Positions 31,716 through 44,743 of a DNA stretch of 64,000 bases are shown one piece after another. The DNA is from Salvator merianae (lineage: Eukaryota; Chordata; Lepidosauria; Squamata; Teiidae): the NCBI GenBank assembly GCA_003586115.2, contig QVOM02000021.1, positions 13,063,898-13,127,897 of the forward strand, written 5' to 3'. The translations under genes were made by a program, and so were the position numbers. The notes under the pieces are model-generated. The model ran no database searches. It was not told the origin of the DNA and was given only the letters and a program-made list of their open reading frames with translations. Position 1 is the first letter of the stretch, and each line of letters starts with the position of its first letter.

Positions 31716-32400
31716 GTTATTTATTTATTTATTTATTTATTCATTTCGTTCATTTATATGCCACCCTTCAACCTAGAAAGACTCTCAGAGATTCTCACAA
31801 TATGTACTCTCAGACAAGTCCCTGCCCTCAGGCTTACAATCTAAAAAAGGCATGACACCCAAGGAAAGGGGGAACTGGGAGGAAACAGGCAGCTTAGCAG
31901 CAGGTGTTGCAGACAGCTCCTAGCTCCTGCACACGCTCAGAAGCAGCAGCCGCAGGTAACAGCCCCTCAAGTTCAACTGGCAGGAACTGCCGCAGTACCA
32001 GACAGCAAGTCCAGGCTCTCACTCTGGCAATGGTCTATCTGGGACAAAGGTGGTTGGTCCCCTCTTCTGCCACATAGCTTGAGGGAACAGTTTCAGCTGA
32101 GAGGAAAAGGAGGTTATAGGGTTAACACATAGTAGATATCAAGGTCTTCTTCACTCTCAGCACAGCTCTGAGTTAACGATGAAAAGGGAGAGACTTGATG
32201 GAAGGAGTCTCTTTGAAGGGCTGATGGAGTGGCCCTGCTTCCCCTCTGTCCATCTACTATAGTCAACAGGGATGGCTGCCAGCTGGTTAGGGTTGGTCCA
32301 TCAGATTAGGTCTCTTCTCAGTAAAAATATGCTACCTGGTTGCTGTTCATCCAAGAGTTCTTTAAAAACTCAAATGTGAAATTAATTATCTTCTAGCCAA
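31716..32400 (-). mobile_element. LINE 3' tail, inverted, with (TTTA)n, and adjoining repeat-like block
   Basis: (TTTA)n at 31716-31745 is followed by 'tttatatgccacccttcaacctag' and 'atgtactctcagacaagtccctgccctcaggcttacaatct', a widely dispersed reptile repeat seen in antisense. The GC-richer 31900-32300 segment is probably part of the same insertion, but the right boundary is unclear. Confidence 0.55.
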
Positions 32401-32429
32401 AATATATAATTTTTGCCTAAGATCAGGCT

Positions 32430-33720
32430 GTGTGCCTGAAGACCTGGAGAGTAACCAATCTTCAGAAAAGGATCCAGTAGTGATCCAGGAAATTACAGAT
32501 CAGTCAGTTTAACAAGTGATGGAAACCATCATTAAGGATAAAATTAGTACGCAAGAAGAGGATCAAGCATTGCTGAAGGAAGATCAATATGGCTTCTGCA
32601 AAGGTAAATCATGCATGACTAACTTGTCAGGATTATCTGAGAATGTCAACAAGCACATGGATAAAGGTAGCCCAGTTGACATTGTCTATCTGGACTTTCA
32701 GAAGACTTCTGACAACATCTCTCATCAAAGGCTCTTGAATAAATTCATCACCCATGGAATAAAGGAACAGGTCCTGTTCTGGACTGGTAACTGGCTAAAG
32801 GACAAGAAACAGAGTAATAAGAAATGGACAGTTCAGATAGTTTGCTGATCTCACTAAATTATGCAGGGTAGTAAAATCTGAAAGTGATTGTGAAGAGCTC
32901 TAGAGGGGGATCTCCTCACATTGAGTGAGTGGGCAACCAAGTGGCAAATGCACTTCAGTAATACATACTGGAGCAAAGAATCCCAATTACACCTATATGA
33001 GGGCTGAGCTTTCTGTGATAGACCAGAAAAGGGGTTCTGGCAGACAACTCAAGACAGGAGATAACCCAGTGCACAACAGCAGTGGAAAAAGCAAATTCAG
33101 TGTTAGGGGTAATCAGGAAGAGTATAGAAAATAAGTTGGCAAATGTCAGCGTGCCTCTTTATAAATCTATGTGGCAAGGCCACATTTGGAATATTGTGAA
33201 CAATTCCAGTCACTATACCTCAGAAAGGATATTGTGAAACTGGAAAAGAGCAGAAAAGGATAACCAAAATGATCAAAGGGCTGCAATATCTCCCTTACAA
33301 GATCAGGCTGCAACGCCTACGCCTCTTCAGCTTTGAAAGACTGCATTTAAGAGGTGTCCTGGTTGAGATATATAAAATTATTTTCTCTATTGCACAAAAC
33401 TAGAAACAAGCTAATGGGCAAGAGATTTAGGGACAATAAGGGCCATCAGTCTATGGAATTTATTACCAGAGAGGTGATGACAGCAACTAACTTGGATAGC
33501 TTTAAGAAAGGGTTAGACAAGTTTGTGGAGGACAGGTGTATCAAAGGCTACTAGAATTGATGTTTAGGTACTGCTTCCAAGTTGGAGAGACAGACAGGAT
33601 GCTTCTAAAGGCCATTTGCAAGGAGCTGAGAGCAGGAGATGGTATTATCTTCGTCTTCTGCTTGAGGATAACCAGAAGCAATTGGGGCATCTTTCACAGA
33701 TATACGGAGACTTCTGCAAC
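32430..33720 (+). mobile_element. CR1 LINE fragment with RT remnant and 3' part
   Basis: The open frame 32516-32848 contains CR1 reverse-transcriptase sequence: 'QYGFCKGKSCMTNL', motif-A-like 'VDIVYLDFQKTSDNISHQRL' and 'NWLKDKKQ'. An internal deletion follows. From about 33140 comes the CR1 3' part: 'aggccacatttggaatattgtg', 'cttcagctttgaaagac' and 'gagaggtgatgacagcaactaacttggatagcttt'. It is antisense to ZSWIM6 and dead. Confidence 0.88.
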
Positions 33721-34169
33721 ACACAAATATTACAATATAAACTTTCACAAGTCTTCTAAAGTGAACAATTCCATTTTTCCTCAAGAGTGAATATTCCACT
33801 GTGAAAAAGAAACTAAGTGTGTATCAATGGTCATTTGAAAAGCATTAGTAATTAGTAAAATATGCACAACTGTTTCTACAAACAAAGAATGTCCCATAAA
33901 GGCATCTGCACTAGAGAAAATGTCTTTAGAATACCAAAAGGAGCAAGTATTTCTATTTCACGGGGGAAAATGGGCTTCATTATGCCCATCTCCTAAAACT
34001 GGCACAGACAAGTCAAGCTAGTCAATTTACTCCCACGTGTAAAAACAAATGGTAGCCAAGATATGTCTTCCTCTGTACTTGCCAGAAACAGCTGCATCTC
34101 AGCGATTGCAGACAGGGCAATTTATCAAAACTATCTGCAGGATCCTTCCTAAGCCACAAATATTAGCAT

Positions 34170-34300
34170 AGCAGAGCTGGCCAAAAATGGTCCTCTGGAG
34201 GTGCTGAACTGCAGTTCCCATGAACACCCGTCAGTCTAACCAACACCAGGAAGGCTAAAATTTGACCAGAACTATTGATTAGGGTTCATGGCACCTCTTA
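34170..34300. mobile_element. Diverged foldback/MITE-type repeat
   Basis: 'gctgaactgcagttcccatgaacacccgtcagtc' resembles the dispersed 'actacaactcccatcatc' repeat core seen again at 34840 and in diverged form at 4800 and 11200. The ends are not preserved. Confidence 0.35.
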
Positions 34301-34805
34301 CTGAAATATATGGTCATTTGTCACTTCCAGCAATGATGGAGATAAGACCTCCTCCTGGACACCAGTCACTCAGCTGCAACCCTTTTCCACAAAAGTTTGA
34401 ATTTAAAATTTTGTAGTTCTTCATATGTTGCCTAGCAAGAGGACATACCAGAATCCTTGTTATAGGTTTTAAGGTTTCATACAAAGCAAATGTCTTACAA
34501 ACTCTCTTGGCCATCCACCAGTTATAAAATTGGTTCTTTCTATGGTTTTCCCCCTTCTGTCAGTTTTGATATACTTCTTTATTATAAAAACTGAAAAACA
34601 AAAAGCTCTATTTAGAAAGCTTTTTGGATTAGTCAGGTTCTTACAAAAGTATAGAAACAGGACGGTATAAACAGCCAGAGAAATGCTAACTGGGTATAAA
34701 TGTAAAGCTTTATTATAAGGAAATAAAAAGCCTCACTTGGGTCAAACACAACTCAGAATTACCTTCTTCTTCTCAAACCCTCTATATTAATCAAAGTATT
34801 TAAGG

Positions 34806-34963
34806 TAGTGTTTCCCAATCAGGGCTGCTTTGCTTGTTGTTAAACTACAACTCCCATCATCCTCAGAATCGTTACTCAGCACGGACCACACTGAATCGAC
34901 AGGACTGGAGCCGGAGCTGAAGCGCAGCAACAGTTGGAAGAACTCACCTTGGGAAGTACCGAC
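34806..34963. mobile_element. hAT-type MITE fragment
   Basis: The left end 'tagtgtttcccaatcagggctg' and the right end 'caccttgggaagtacc' are imperfect inverted repeats. The interior has 'actacaactcccatcatcctc'. This fits hAT/Charlie-like non-autonomous elements; the target duplication is not clear. Confidence 0.5.
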
Positions 34964-35282
34964 TTAAGGAGTCAGATGATCTCTCTTGCATTAGAATTTG
35001 ACTCAAGAACTGACTCCCACGGTCTCTTCTCTTATTTAGTCTTTGGTATATAAAAGGAAAAAACCCTCTGAAAAGCACTGAGAGTTTGGAAAAGCCAAAG
35101 CTGTACTTCATGCTGCGGTCTTAAAGGCAAACCCAGGAGTCTGCCCTGCTGTTTCATGCTTTTTCTATAACCTAGCTGAAGTGAAATTCTAGGATCTCCC
35201 CTGTACCCTTTACGCATAAGAGAAAGATCAATTACAGGAAAAAGAAGGCTTGGTAATAATCAGATCAGTATCTACAGATCCT

Positions 35283-35960
35283 GGGCCTTTTCGCACTTTA
35301 TGCTAGTGAGCATCAGGGACACTCATAGCTAAATGCATCTGCACTGCGCGGAGGCCTGCGTGGCCAGAAGCAGCCTACAGCTGCTCCGGATCACAGCTAG
35401 CTATGGAGCACTAATTTGTGCTCTACAACTTGACCAGGAACAGCTATCCCAGTCAAGGGTATTTGCACTTCTGGGTGCAAATGCACGGCCGCACCGTGCA
35501 CTGCAACTATGCCTGCACAATCTGTGGCGCTGCCGGTCATCATGGCAGCAGCTAGACATTTCCCAGCCACTGTCACAGCAAAGTTTGGGAACAGGATACC
35601 AGCATTCACATTGCACATGCTGATATCCTGGTGGTATTCAAGTCTAGGGCCCTACAGTGTGGACAGTGGCCCTTTCTGCACTTGGCCTTATTCCAGATTA
35701 TATCTTGGAACAGGGATCTGCCATCTGCATGCTACTGTGAACTACGGCAGACCCCGCCTGGGGTCTGCTATAATCTGCACTAGCATGGGAATAGCAAGTC
35801 CCTATTCTGGGATATAGTCCAAAATAAAGCCAAGTGCAGAAAGGGCCGGTGTCTGTGCTGCGGGGTCCACTCCACCTTAGAATGGGATAATCATCCCATG
35901 CTAAGGTGGCAAATGCAAATACACCCCCTGTCTAAAGTCATGTAACATATGTTAAAGTAA
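35283..35960. other. GC/CpG-enriched, hairpin-rich block, possible outer DNA transposon
   Basis: It opens 'gggccttttcgcac', similar to the terminus of the inner foldback MITE. It contains several short perfect hairpins: TGCACGG/CCGTGCA near 35490, TTTGCAC/GTGCAAA near 35466, and ATGGGAT/ATCCCAT near 35885. CpG is much denser than in the surrounding intron. The open frames in it (e.g. 35333-35623) show no known domain. The right boundary is unknown. Confidence 0.4.
35668..35847. mobile_element. Foldback MITE, copy 1 (180 bp, both ends intact)
   Basis: The left end GGCCCTTTCTGCACTTGGCC is repeated in inverse orientation at the right end with about one mismatch over 24 bp, and the arms continue to pair more loosely. 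A related copy lies at 58009. The superfamily is uncertain; the terminus resembles Harbinger- or hAT-like reptile MITEs. Confidence 0.85.
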
Positions 35961-36844
35961 TCCTGTTCTGCCTGATGCAATTTGCACTAAGGAAAAAGTT
36001 GCATGATTTACTTTAAAAATACACACATAAAACAGTCATATATTCAAGCATGAAGCGAAGTCCGGATATACACAAGTAGTTTGCACTAACATGCACTCTA
36101 TTTTCTCTCACAGGAAACCTCAGAAATGATGGTTGATAGATTCAAAGCCAGGAAAGGCTAGAGTCTAGAAAGGCTACTTCAAAATTAAACTTGAAAACAA
36201 AACCAGGATGTGAAGCTACATTCTGAAGACATCGATCATAGCTTGTCCACACATAATCAGAAGCTATGACTAATTACTGAATAGTGACCTGTTTTGCTAC
36301 TCACATGAAGAAGTGGTGAAAAGCAAAACAGAAAGGCCTGCCTGTAGATGCCCAGCACATATGAATACCATGATTAATGAAATCAGGATTTTTGGTTTCA
36401 CATTATATATGAACACAATCACCAAGAAGCCTTGTTTACCTCCACTTCTCAATTATGTGTTTTTCAGAAACAGATAAAGATATAAGCAATCTGAAAAGTG
36501 AGAAAAATGTACAGGTTGAAAGACTATATGAACAGACAATTTGTCATCATTACTCTGTTTTCAGAATCTTCCTGGTTTCCACTGTACCAAAGGCATCACT
36601 TTGTAACTATTACAACTCTCATTTCATTCATTCACTCACTATACAAGCTTTAACTAAATTTGGGCAGCAATGCATCTGACACCTTTGACACTTGAAACCA
36701 AAGGGCGAAATTCATCTATTTATAAATATACTACTATCTGCTGAGATATATGGAATCTTTCAGCTTTTGAAGCATCTTGGGAAATGGCTTTGGGATATTT
36801 TGACTCCTTCTTAATTTACAAGAAAAGCAAAGAAGTCCTTGAGA

Positions 36845-37040
36845 AGAGTTTAAATCCTGTGACTACATGGAAACATCTAAGCAGTCTTCTTGCCAATAAA
36901 ATAAAAGTGGCTTATCATTGCCTACTTCTGGGACATTTTTTTCAACTTTCCTGTCTAGCATACAGTTTGGGGAACTTCTGGTGGTCTACGATCTACACAG
37001 TAACCAGGATTGACCTTGCTTAGCTTTTTGAAATCAGTTA
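36845..37040 (-). mobile_element. 5S rRNA-derived SINE
   Basis: On the minus strand, 'CTGATTTCAAAAAGCTAAGC', then 'aaggt', 'cctggttactgtgtagat' and 'gtagaccacc' follow the 3' half of vertebrate 5S rRNA (CTGATCTCGGAAGCTAAGCAGGGT...GGTTAGTACTTGGATGGGAGACC). The body then reads 'agaagtaggcaatgataagccactttt...ggcaagaagactgc', matching the body of the tRNA-derived SINEs at 14330 and 55738. It is heavily diverged, so not a 5S gene. Confidence 0.75.
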
Positions 37041-40000
37041 AGTTTGGTTAAGTGCTGAAAGGTTGTTTTCCAAGACAGAGTCTCTCAGTTTAATCTTTAC
37101 TAAGATTAGGGAATCTTGTCTACAATGGTGCCTTATCTCACTGAGATTGCATCACATGTAGGTTAGACTATCTGCTGATGAGGATGAAGTTATAAGATGC
37201 TATGTTTCTGAACTGGGGGAAATTATGCAAGGTAACTCATTACCTCTTAGCACTTCAGATGGTTCTCTAATTTTAACTATAATTTAAGAACACAAAGAGG
37301 CTTCACACAAAAGATCATTACCTTATGAGTTACAGCATGCACAGACATTGGACATCTGATTTTTTTATTTTTTTTTTTGCCTACAAAATTTCTTTGCAGG
37401 GTTTCCATCCCACCTTTCAGCAAAATTATTTAGAGGCACATTTTCACTTCTAGTGCATTTCTAAGTTTACAAGAAACCATCTGTTCTAAAGCCCACTTAT
37501 TTATTTGGCTTATTTATTGTTTTTGAAAGATTACTGTTAGTCTTGCTTGCATTGCTTATTTTGATGTTGTTGGGGTTTTAACCTCATCCTGCTTTCTCCT
37601 CTACTTATGCCTGATGTTGCACATCCTATCTTATGGCCCTAACATTGTGATTCTCAAGACAGGAGAAATTTAAAAGCACACAGTTCCTTCCTGGGAACCC
37701 TGACAGAGATGAACTAAATAATTACCTTGACTGGGCTGGAAGGAAAAGTTTCAAGAATCTCTACAACACAGAAAATGTTGTTCCCTGTTCTGTGCCACCC
37801 ACAAGTACTCCAAATCCAATTTCTCCTCCCACAGGCTGACTAGTACAAAGACTATAGGGTGAACAGTGCCATCTTGGTTGACTTCCAGGCAATCTGATTA
37901 CCCTGCCATAGAAAGGCACAGTGGAAGAAGTTTGGGCTGCCCTGTAGTAGCAGAAAGCTCTTTACACTTCTAAGCCTGACTCAAAAAGTGCTCAAGTTTC
38001 AAAGAACACAGCTGTGGTCCTCTCATTTACCAACACAAGAACATTTGTTAAGATCAGTAATCACTTCTCATCCTCCACTACACCCTTTAATGGGCTTAAC
38101 AGAGAAGATCTGTTGTTCAGGATTCCTGTACCAGTTTTTAAATCTGTATAATGTGTTTTCCCTTGCTTCCAGTGAAAAGGGGACACCTGTTTCCTCAAGA
38201 GCCTGAAAGATCATTGGGTCTGACTCACTGCGACAAACAGACTTTGTGTTGTGGGCAAATGATACGTGATACCACAAGAAGTTATTCCTCCCCACACAGA
38301 TGTCATTTTAAAAACAGAGAAAGAATTTAAAGTTTTCCATCTTGGTAACAGCTGGAGAAATAGGCATCCCAGTATGATCAGCTACTAGTGGAAAAAGGAA
38401 GGAAATAAGGGAATAGCCAAGATGACTTTGTTGTGAGTAAAAATGAAAATTGTGTTTTGCTAAGTGAGTCCAACGCACTTAGTAAAAAAAAAAAAAGTGC
38501 TCTCTGAGAAGACAATATGGATCTTATTTTACAATCTTCCAAATGTATGGAAATCGGTCTATATCTCTACCTAATTAAAATAGGTTATTTGAATTAACAG
38601 ATTTCTTCGTTGCAGTCCTGTTGAGCAGCTTTGTAGAAGGAACTTCACTACTTACTAGTAGAACGGTGCAGCCTCATTTACTGAACTTCATTGTTAAAGA
38701 AGCAGTTCAATGGCTCTGACTTTGATTGAAGGATGAGACATAAAACTGAAAACAAAATTTTACCTTCCAAATGTTTTCACACTCTCAAAACATCAGGTTT
38801 CTATGCATGAGATGTAATTATTAGTTCTGAAATCCAGAGTATGCATTTGTGAAATCAACTTCCATTCCTAGGGCAGCCAGCAAAAAAATCTAGGGACTGG
38901 AGACTCAGTTCTTGGGCAATGGAGAGCCTCAAAATTTCCATGCACGTTTATTGTATTTGTTTGTTTCATAATCTACAACACAGTTGCCCTGAATCTTTTT
39001 GAAATATGGGAATAATCTCTATATACTGACGGACACCTACTCCCATGAGCCAAATCCACCATATCCAATGCTCAGAAATTATCCATATTCTATCAGGTCT
39101 CCAGGCAAAAGATGCACACTGTCAAAGCAAGCTTAGATTAATTTATTTGTTGTTTATTTTTTAATAAGAGTCCCTTAGAGGATGGGTATAGCTCCAGGAA
39201 CTGTACAATACACCAACATGAGCAGGGATAGAAAAACTAGTATCAGAAAAACTATATCATTTCTACACTATGAATGTGCATTCGTCTATGTACACATCAC
39301 TGCTTGAAGCAATAAATATCCCAGAGTCATATTCCCAGCATTAAGAGATTTCTAGACATCATGACTGGGCACAATGCAACTTCTGCTATGCCCATATCCC
39401 ATTCATTAATGTGATTCTTCAAGCAGGAGCTTGACAACTCCTGCTTCCCAATATTATCATGTCTGCACAGGTTAGGATATAGACAAATCCTCACACTACA
39501 GCATAATGAGTTACTAAAAATCACAACAAATAGTTTATTGTTTAACCTCATCCCTATTTTCCTCTATATCTCCCACTTCCAGTATCACAGAGGAATTCAA
39601 ACTGGACCTCCAAATTTCCCAGAAGCCCTCTTCCACTGTTTCCTCCTTCAACATTTATGGGCTAGAGGAAATGAGAAGTCCTTGTCTCCCCTGAGCACCA
39701 GAAAACTAATCTTTTAGTGCTTAACCTATTAGTGTTAACCTATTAGTGGGGTCTACGTATAATTTTACTCTACCACCTACCACTAGGTTAGTTTGAAAGG
39801 AAAGCAAAGAGAATAGTGGTAATTATAAGGACAATTATGAATCAAGATGAACTGGGACCGGGCGAGGTAAGAAACATGACCTTCAGACATATTTAGAGGG
39901 TTCTAAACCAACAGGAAACTAGATTTCATCACATCCACCCCAATCTTCGCCACGTTAGTCATTCTGAAACAAGCTGGTAGACTGTTCTGGGCTTAGAGAG

Positions 40001-40189
40001 CCGTGAGCTACGTAAGTCACAGAAGTTCTCACTCTACGCACGTTATGACTTTTAATGTTATGGTGAAACACTTTGAAATCTTAGGGGTCATTCTAGGGGA
40101 CAGCAGCTCTTGAATGGCAACATCCTTGAATACAGGCGATTACCAAGCTCTACCATTTATATCTTATCTCTGAATTAATTTTAGCTATC

Positions 40190-40850
40190 ATATAGGCATA
40201 AAATATACTTGCACATCCTTACATTTTCAGTTAACTGCCCTTTCTTTTAAAAAGCTGTGCAATGAAGCATGCATACAAATCTGGGTCACAAAGATGAAAG
40301 GAATTTGATTAACTATTCATGTTTGAAATTGGCAAGCAAAGCAAAGTTTGCTTCACCAGTGAAACGAATCCTGATTTTGATGCTGGTAGTTTTCATACAA
40401 ATGCCTTATTTGTAACACTGGCATTTGCTACATAATATGCTGCTAATCAAATTAGAAAACGACAAGTAAGATTAAATCATGATAGCATATTTCTTTTCTT
40501 AAAGCTAGAATCCCTTTCACAAGAGACAGTTTCAGAAGCCTGCTTTTACCAAAGCTCAAGCAAGCACAATCTAGCTTGTTGCCTGTCTGAAACATTTGCA
40601 GAAGTAATGCCGGGGGTGAGTGGGAAAGCAAAACAGCACATTATGTTCTAGCCAAAACGCAAACACTTGACACACAAACAGAAAAATCCCCTGAACCAAT
40701 GCAGGTGCATTCCTCTGCTATAATCAGGTACAGCTGCTAATTATAAGGGGCCTAATCTTTAGCCTGCACTTCATCTTCCCCGCATATCCCTAAACAGCAT
40801 CATTACAGAAAATAAAAATCATCGATGTGCACATATATATAATCATGGAA
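40190..40850. promoter_or_regulatory. Candidate intronic regulatory element
   Basis: A repeat-free block containing several homeodomain-type cores (GCTAATCAAATTAG at about 40441, GCTAATTATA at about 40736) next to an E-box CAGCTG (40731), plus GATAGCATAT. Conservation cannot be assessed here. Confidence 0.2.
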
Positions 40851-41869
40851 AACATGCAGTTGACAATATTCAGGAAGACTGAAAGCACTACGTTAACAAG
40901 ACATCTCTGCAGAAAAGCCATAAGTAAATGGAGATGCCAACATCTCTGAGTTCAGTTACACCAAAGAAAACTGCAGTCTCGGCTGCCATGTCCTGTGTGT
41001 TGTTTGTGCACTGTGATGATGCACACAGAAAAAGAGAGAGAGACTCCACAAGGCCCCTCCCATCCAAACTGTCAGCCAGGCCTGGCCCTCAACTGAACTG
41101 CCTATGCTGACGTCAGCTGGCGACTGAGGCAGCATTCCTAAACAGTTCAGATAAACCCACTGGTGGGAAGCTTAGAAAGCCCTCAGCTGTAGTGAAGAAA
41201 GCAAGGGTTTGGCTGGAAGCCAGACTACTGAGCTCAGCATTTTGTAATGCACTTCCTTTTTGCTTAAACGCTTGCATAATGCCTCTGCCAATTCCACCTT
41301 TAACCCTCTCCTTACCCAACCTAAAAAAAAAAAAAAAATCGTAAGGGCTTTATTTAGGACAGAGAACCAAAGACACTATGAGAAGCAAGAGGATCCAGCC
41401 TTAGTTAAAACACTTCTAATCTGCACTAATTCTGAAAGGGGAATGTTAGAGCACATCCAAATTTTTCCATGAATGCTAGGTGGTTTTTAAAAAGGTTCCA
41501 AAGGTGTAGAGAAACACAGGTTCAAACTGTGACACTTCTAAAGTGACAAAACAAGAAAAAGATATACATAATGAATACTGTAACTTACATACAGAAACTT
41601 TTGCTGCAAAAGATCAAGAATTACAGATAACATGATAGCAAGAAAAGATGACTGCTAGGGCTTTAGGGCAGAACAACCTCACAGAGAGTGGAAGATTACA
41701 GTCTTGATCCTTAGGAGGAGGGTTGGAAAATATTTCTGCATCTTTGCCATGCGGTTTGCAAATCAGGGCAGATTTCAATAAAAAAACACAAAAGCAAGAG
41801 TTAAAAGCAGTTTTAATAAGTACAGGACCTGCTCAAAGATATCTCTGCTTATCTCCTGAATTTACAGAT

Positions 41870-42250
41870 CGATGATGCCTGATGCACCTCAGAAAGGAAG
41901 TCATTTCACAGACTGGGGGCTAACATAGAGAAGGCTCTCTCATGAATGCTCGTTCTTTTAGTTTCTCACAGTGGTAGCACTACCAAGAGGGGTCTCCAGA
42001 TGATCGTAATGCAGTCGCATATCTGTATAAGATGTTGTAGCACAAGTCATTTAGGGCTTTATAAGTGAAAGTTAAAACTCTGAAACACCCTTTAAGAGGT
42101 GTGCAAAATGCAACCAAGCAGCAGCACCACCAGCCATGTTGCTGTTGCATGTTGCACCTGTTAACACTGAAACAAATTTAAGGACAAGTCCAAATAGAGC
42201 ACATTATGTCAATACATCTGGCAAGAAAGACCCAATCTAGGTTAGCAGAT
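41870..42250 (-). mobile_element. L2/CR1-clade LINE fragment
   Basis: 'cacagactgggggctaacatagagaaggc' and 'cacaagtcatttagggctttataagtgaaagttaaaactctgaa' are the antisense of the ORF2 end and 3' region also present at 23540-23740. It is truncated at both ends. Confidence 0.65.
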
Positions 42251-42399
42251 CTTATGTCCACAAGGTGGTTTAACCCCAGTGCTAGAAGCAGTCACACTCC
42301 CCCATAGGCCTAGTTTAGGGATTTAAGTGTGTTTTAGAGTCTAAGCTGTCAGTAACTTGAGGCATACACAGCCTAATGACTTGAAGTGCTTATGCCCCG

Positions 42400-42810
42400 C
42401 TTTGACCAGTGCACCATCCCCAGCTTTCTGTGGACAGAAACAGCCTGTTTCCAATAGTACATGTGTCAATAACCTCCCAACGGGACTATTACTAGTGCAG
42501 AATCCTGTCACCAGAGTAGTGTGTGAGCTCAGAAGATACTCCTACATTGTAATCACTTCACTAAGTACCAACAGTGTACTGAACCCAAGCCAAAGTGCTG
42601 CTTCATAACTCAAAGAATACCTTCACCATATATCAGCCGCTCCAGAATTTGGATTGTTAACTTCTACCTGCTCAAGATATTGAGGGAGGCATGCACTTGT
42701 CAGAGGGCCTGCATTTAAAATATTTGTGTCATTTTTTAATGCTGTTAATGTATATTTTAACTTTATTTTTTATATCGCCTTACATTTTTGTAACCCATAG
42801 CTCAATACAA
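42400..42810 (+). mobile_element. L2/CR1-clade LINE 3' fragment
   Basis: The translated segment 'LLLVQNPVTRVVCELRRYS' (about 42483-42540) is a remnant of the 'LQxVQNAAARxxxGxRR' region that precedes the ORF2 end in these LINEs. A T-rich 3' UTR-like stretch follows to about 42800. Confidence 0.6.
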
Positions 42811-43247
42811 GAACAACCGTCTAGAAAGCAGAGAGCTACAGGCAGGACTGTGGAGTTGGTACACACTCCCTCTGACTCATCAGTTTATGATATCACTGAT
42901 TCCAACTCCTCTGTGTGAAATTAGACCAATGTGTGGGTGGCTCTTATATGGCACAAAATTGGTAACTTCTATTATCTGAGAAATTTAATCACAATACATC
43001 TACAACTTCCTCGCAGCAGAGCTGTTTAATAAGGGAGGGACGCATGTGCTTCTAAGCAACTTTTAGCGCAGATCGTGAGGGCTTTCACTTCCTCTAGACA
43101 CCTCCACTGACAATGGCAACTTCTTAGGGGAGTTTTTAAAATATATTATACTACCATTTCCAGTTAGCTGGAGTTGATACAATTTTACTGACTCCATCTC
43201 CAACTCCAGTAACCCAATAATCGTTTCTGATACCAGCTCCAGCGCCT

Positions 43248-43345
43248 TGGCTGCAGGTTCAATCCCCTTCTTTCCCTGGAAGAAAATAATGGCAAATCAC
43301 TTCTGTATCTTTGCCAAGAAAACTGCATGTATGTGTCCATGCAGT
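43248..43345 (+). mobile_element. Partial tRNA-derived SINE
   Basis: The B-box-like 'gcaggttcaatcccc' is followed by 'aatggcaaatcacttctgtatctttgccaagaaaactgcatg', the same body as the SINEs at 14330 and 55738. The 5' head and the tail are missing. Confidence 0.65.
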
Positions 43346-44743
43346 TACCATGGATGTGCAGAACTTGGTTTCTAGGTCCTAATCACCATACCTCGCGTTT
43401 TCCCTGGAACATATGCCAGTTAGATAATATCCTCTCTCTACATTGTGTCGTCCCAAATTAAATGCATCACAATTAAGGCACAGAGGCTTCATCATCATCA
43501 GGGTGCTACTTGACAAGGGCTCTCTTAATCCAGCATTCCATTTGCCAAAATGTCTGCCAAAAATGTTTTGTGGAGGCTGAGTATGAAGACAGTAGGCATC
43601 TCTTGTAGCTCCAGTCTGTAAACCATGACTGTAAACTTGAAAGCAGCCTATGTGAGGAAAAACACAATCGGTCTAACACATTCTAAATATTTCACATTAA
43701 TCATGCCTCTATGCCTACTTATACTGTAAAAAAAAGCTAAGTACAATGGACATCAGATTACTGGAGTAAACATGAGGCAGCTCCTTCAGGGTTAAGACAA
43801 TAAAGGTGGGAGCCAACCTGGATCCAAATTCTATCCTGGAGAAAATGCTCCAATCAGAGTGGCAAGAAAAGGAATAAAATCTGTTGTGACCACTACTGTG
43901 TAATCTGGAGATGGGCTGACTGCTCACTACGAGAGAGGTTGAACTATCAAGGAGTGAATCAAACTTGGGGGGAGTGGGATACAAGAAAACCTGTTCAGAA
44001 CGAGAAATTAGGAAGCCTTTAGCTTTGCAACAGACTGTGCAGTTCTTCAGGCTTCACTCTGCGAACTTGCCTCAGCAACGCTGTGAGTATGGCTTTACTG
44101 GAGCATCTCCTCCTGGGGGGCTCGAGGCAGGCAAAAATGTTGTTCTGAATAAGAACAGACACACCTCCTCCAAGCTGGGGGCAGTGTTTAGGTGTAACCA
44201 GTTACTCAGAGCAGTGTTTTGCATATCTCTATTCCTAGCAAAAAGGAGGAGGAGGAGGTGGTTTTACAGTGTGTTCAGCTGCATCCAGCCTCCTCCTGGT
44301 CTCTTCATAGAAGCTTGACGACAACAGCACCTAAAATCCCTCAGATATGACCACTAGATCACACTTCTAGGCCAGCATTGTTTGTTTAGGCTTACACAGC
44401 TGAACTTGTCCTACCACCGCACAGGAGAAGTGAATGTCAGCTTTTATAGAGAGAGACTCATTCACTTAGCAGCAAGAATTGTGGGCAGACCTGCCTCTAT
44501 TTCCCAGGGATCAGTGCTGGCACAGGACACTAGAATTTCTCCAGCCTGCTAGGAGTATTTAACCTAAGGCCAGAGACCAATGGAAAGCCTCTGCTAATAC
44601 CAGAGAACCCTACTTTTGCCCTCTCACGCTTGCCCAACATGCCAGGCTCATCCTAATTTCTCTACGCCTTCCTTTATTTCATTACAATATTATTGCAGTT
44701 TTCCTTCCCTTTTATTTATGCTTGTAGAAAAAGCAGTTTAGAA

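Noticed and set aside
36960..37040. 5S rRNA gene
   Set aside because: Only the 3' half is similar, strongly diverged and fused to a SINE body.
43715..44318. Frames of 89 (minus) and 117 (plus) codons
   Set aside because: No similarity recognised, no splice context, and they share sequence with neither ZSWIM6 nor a known element; chance frames.
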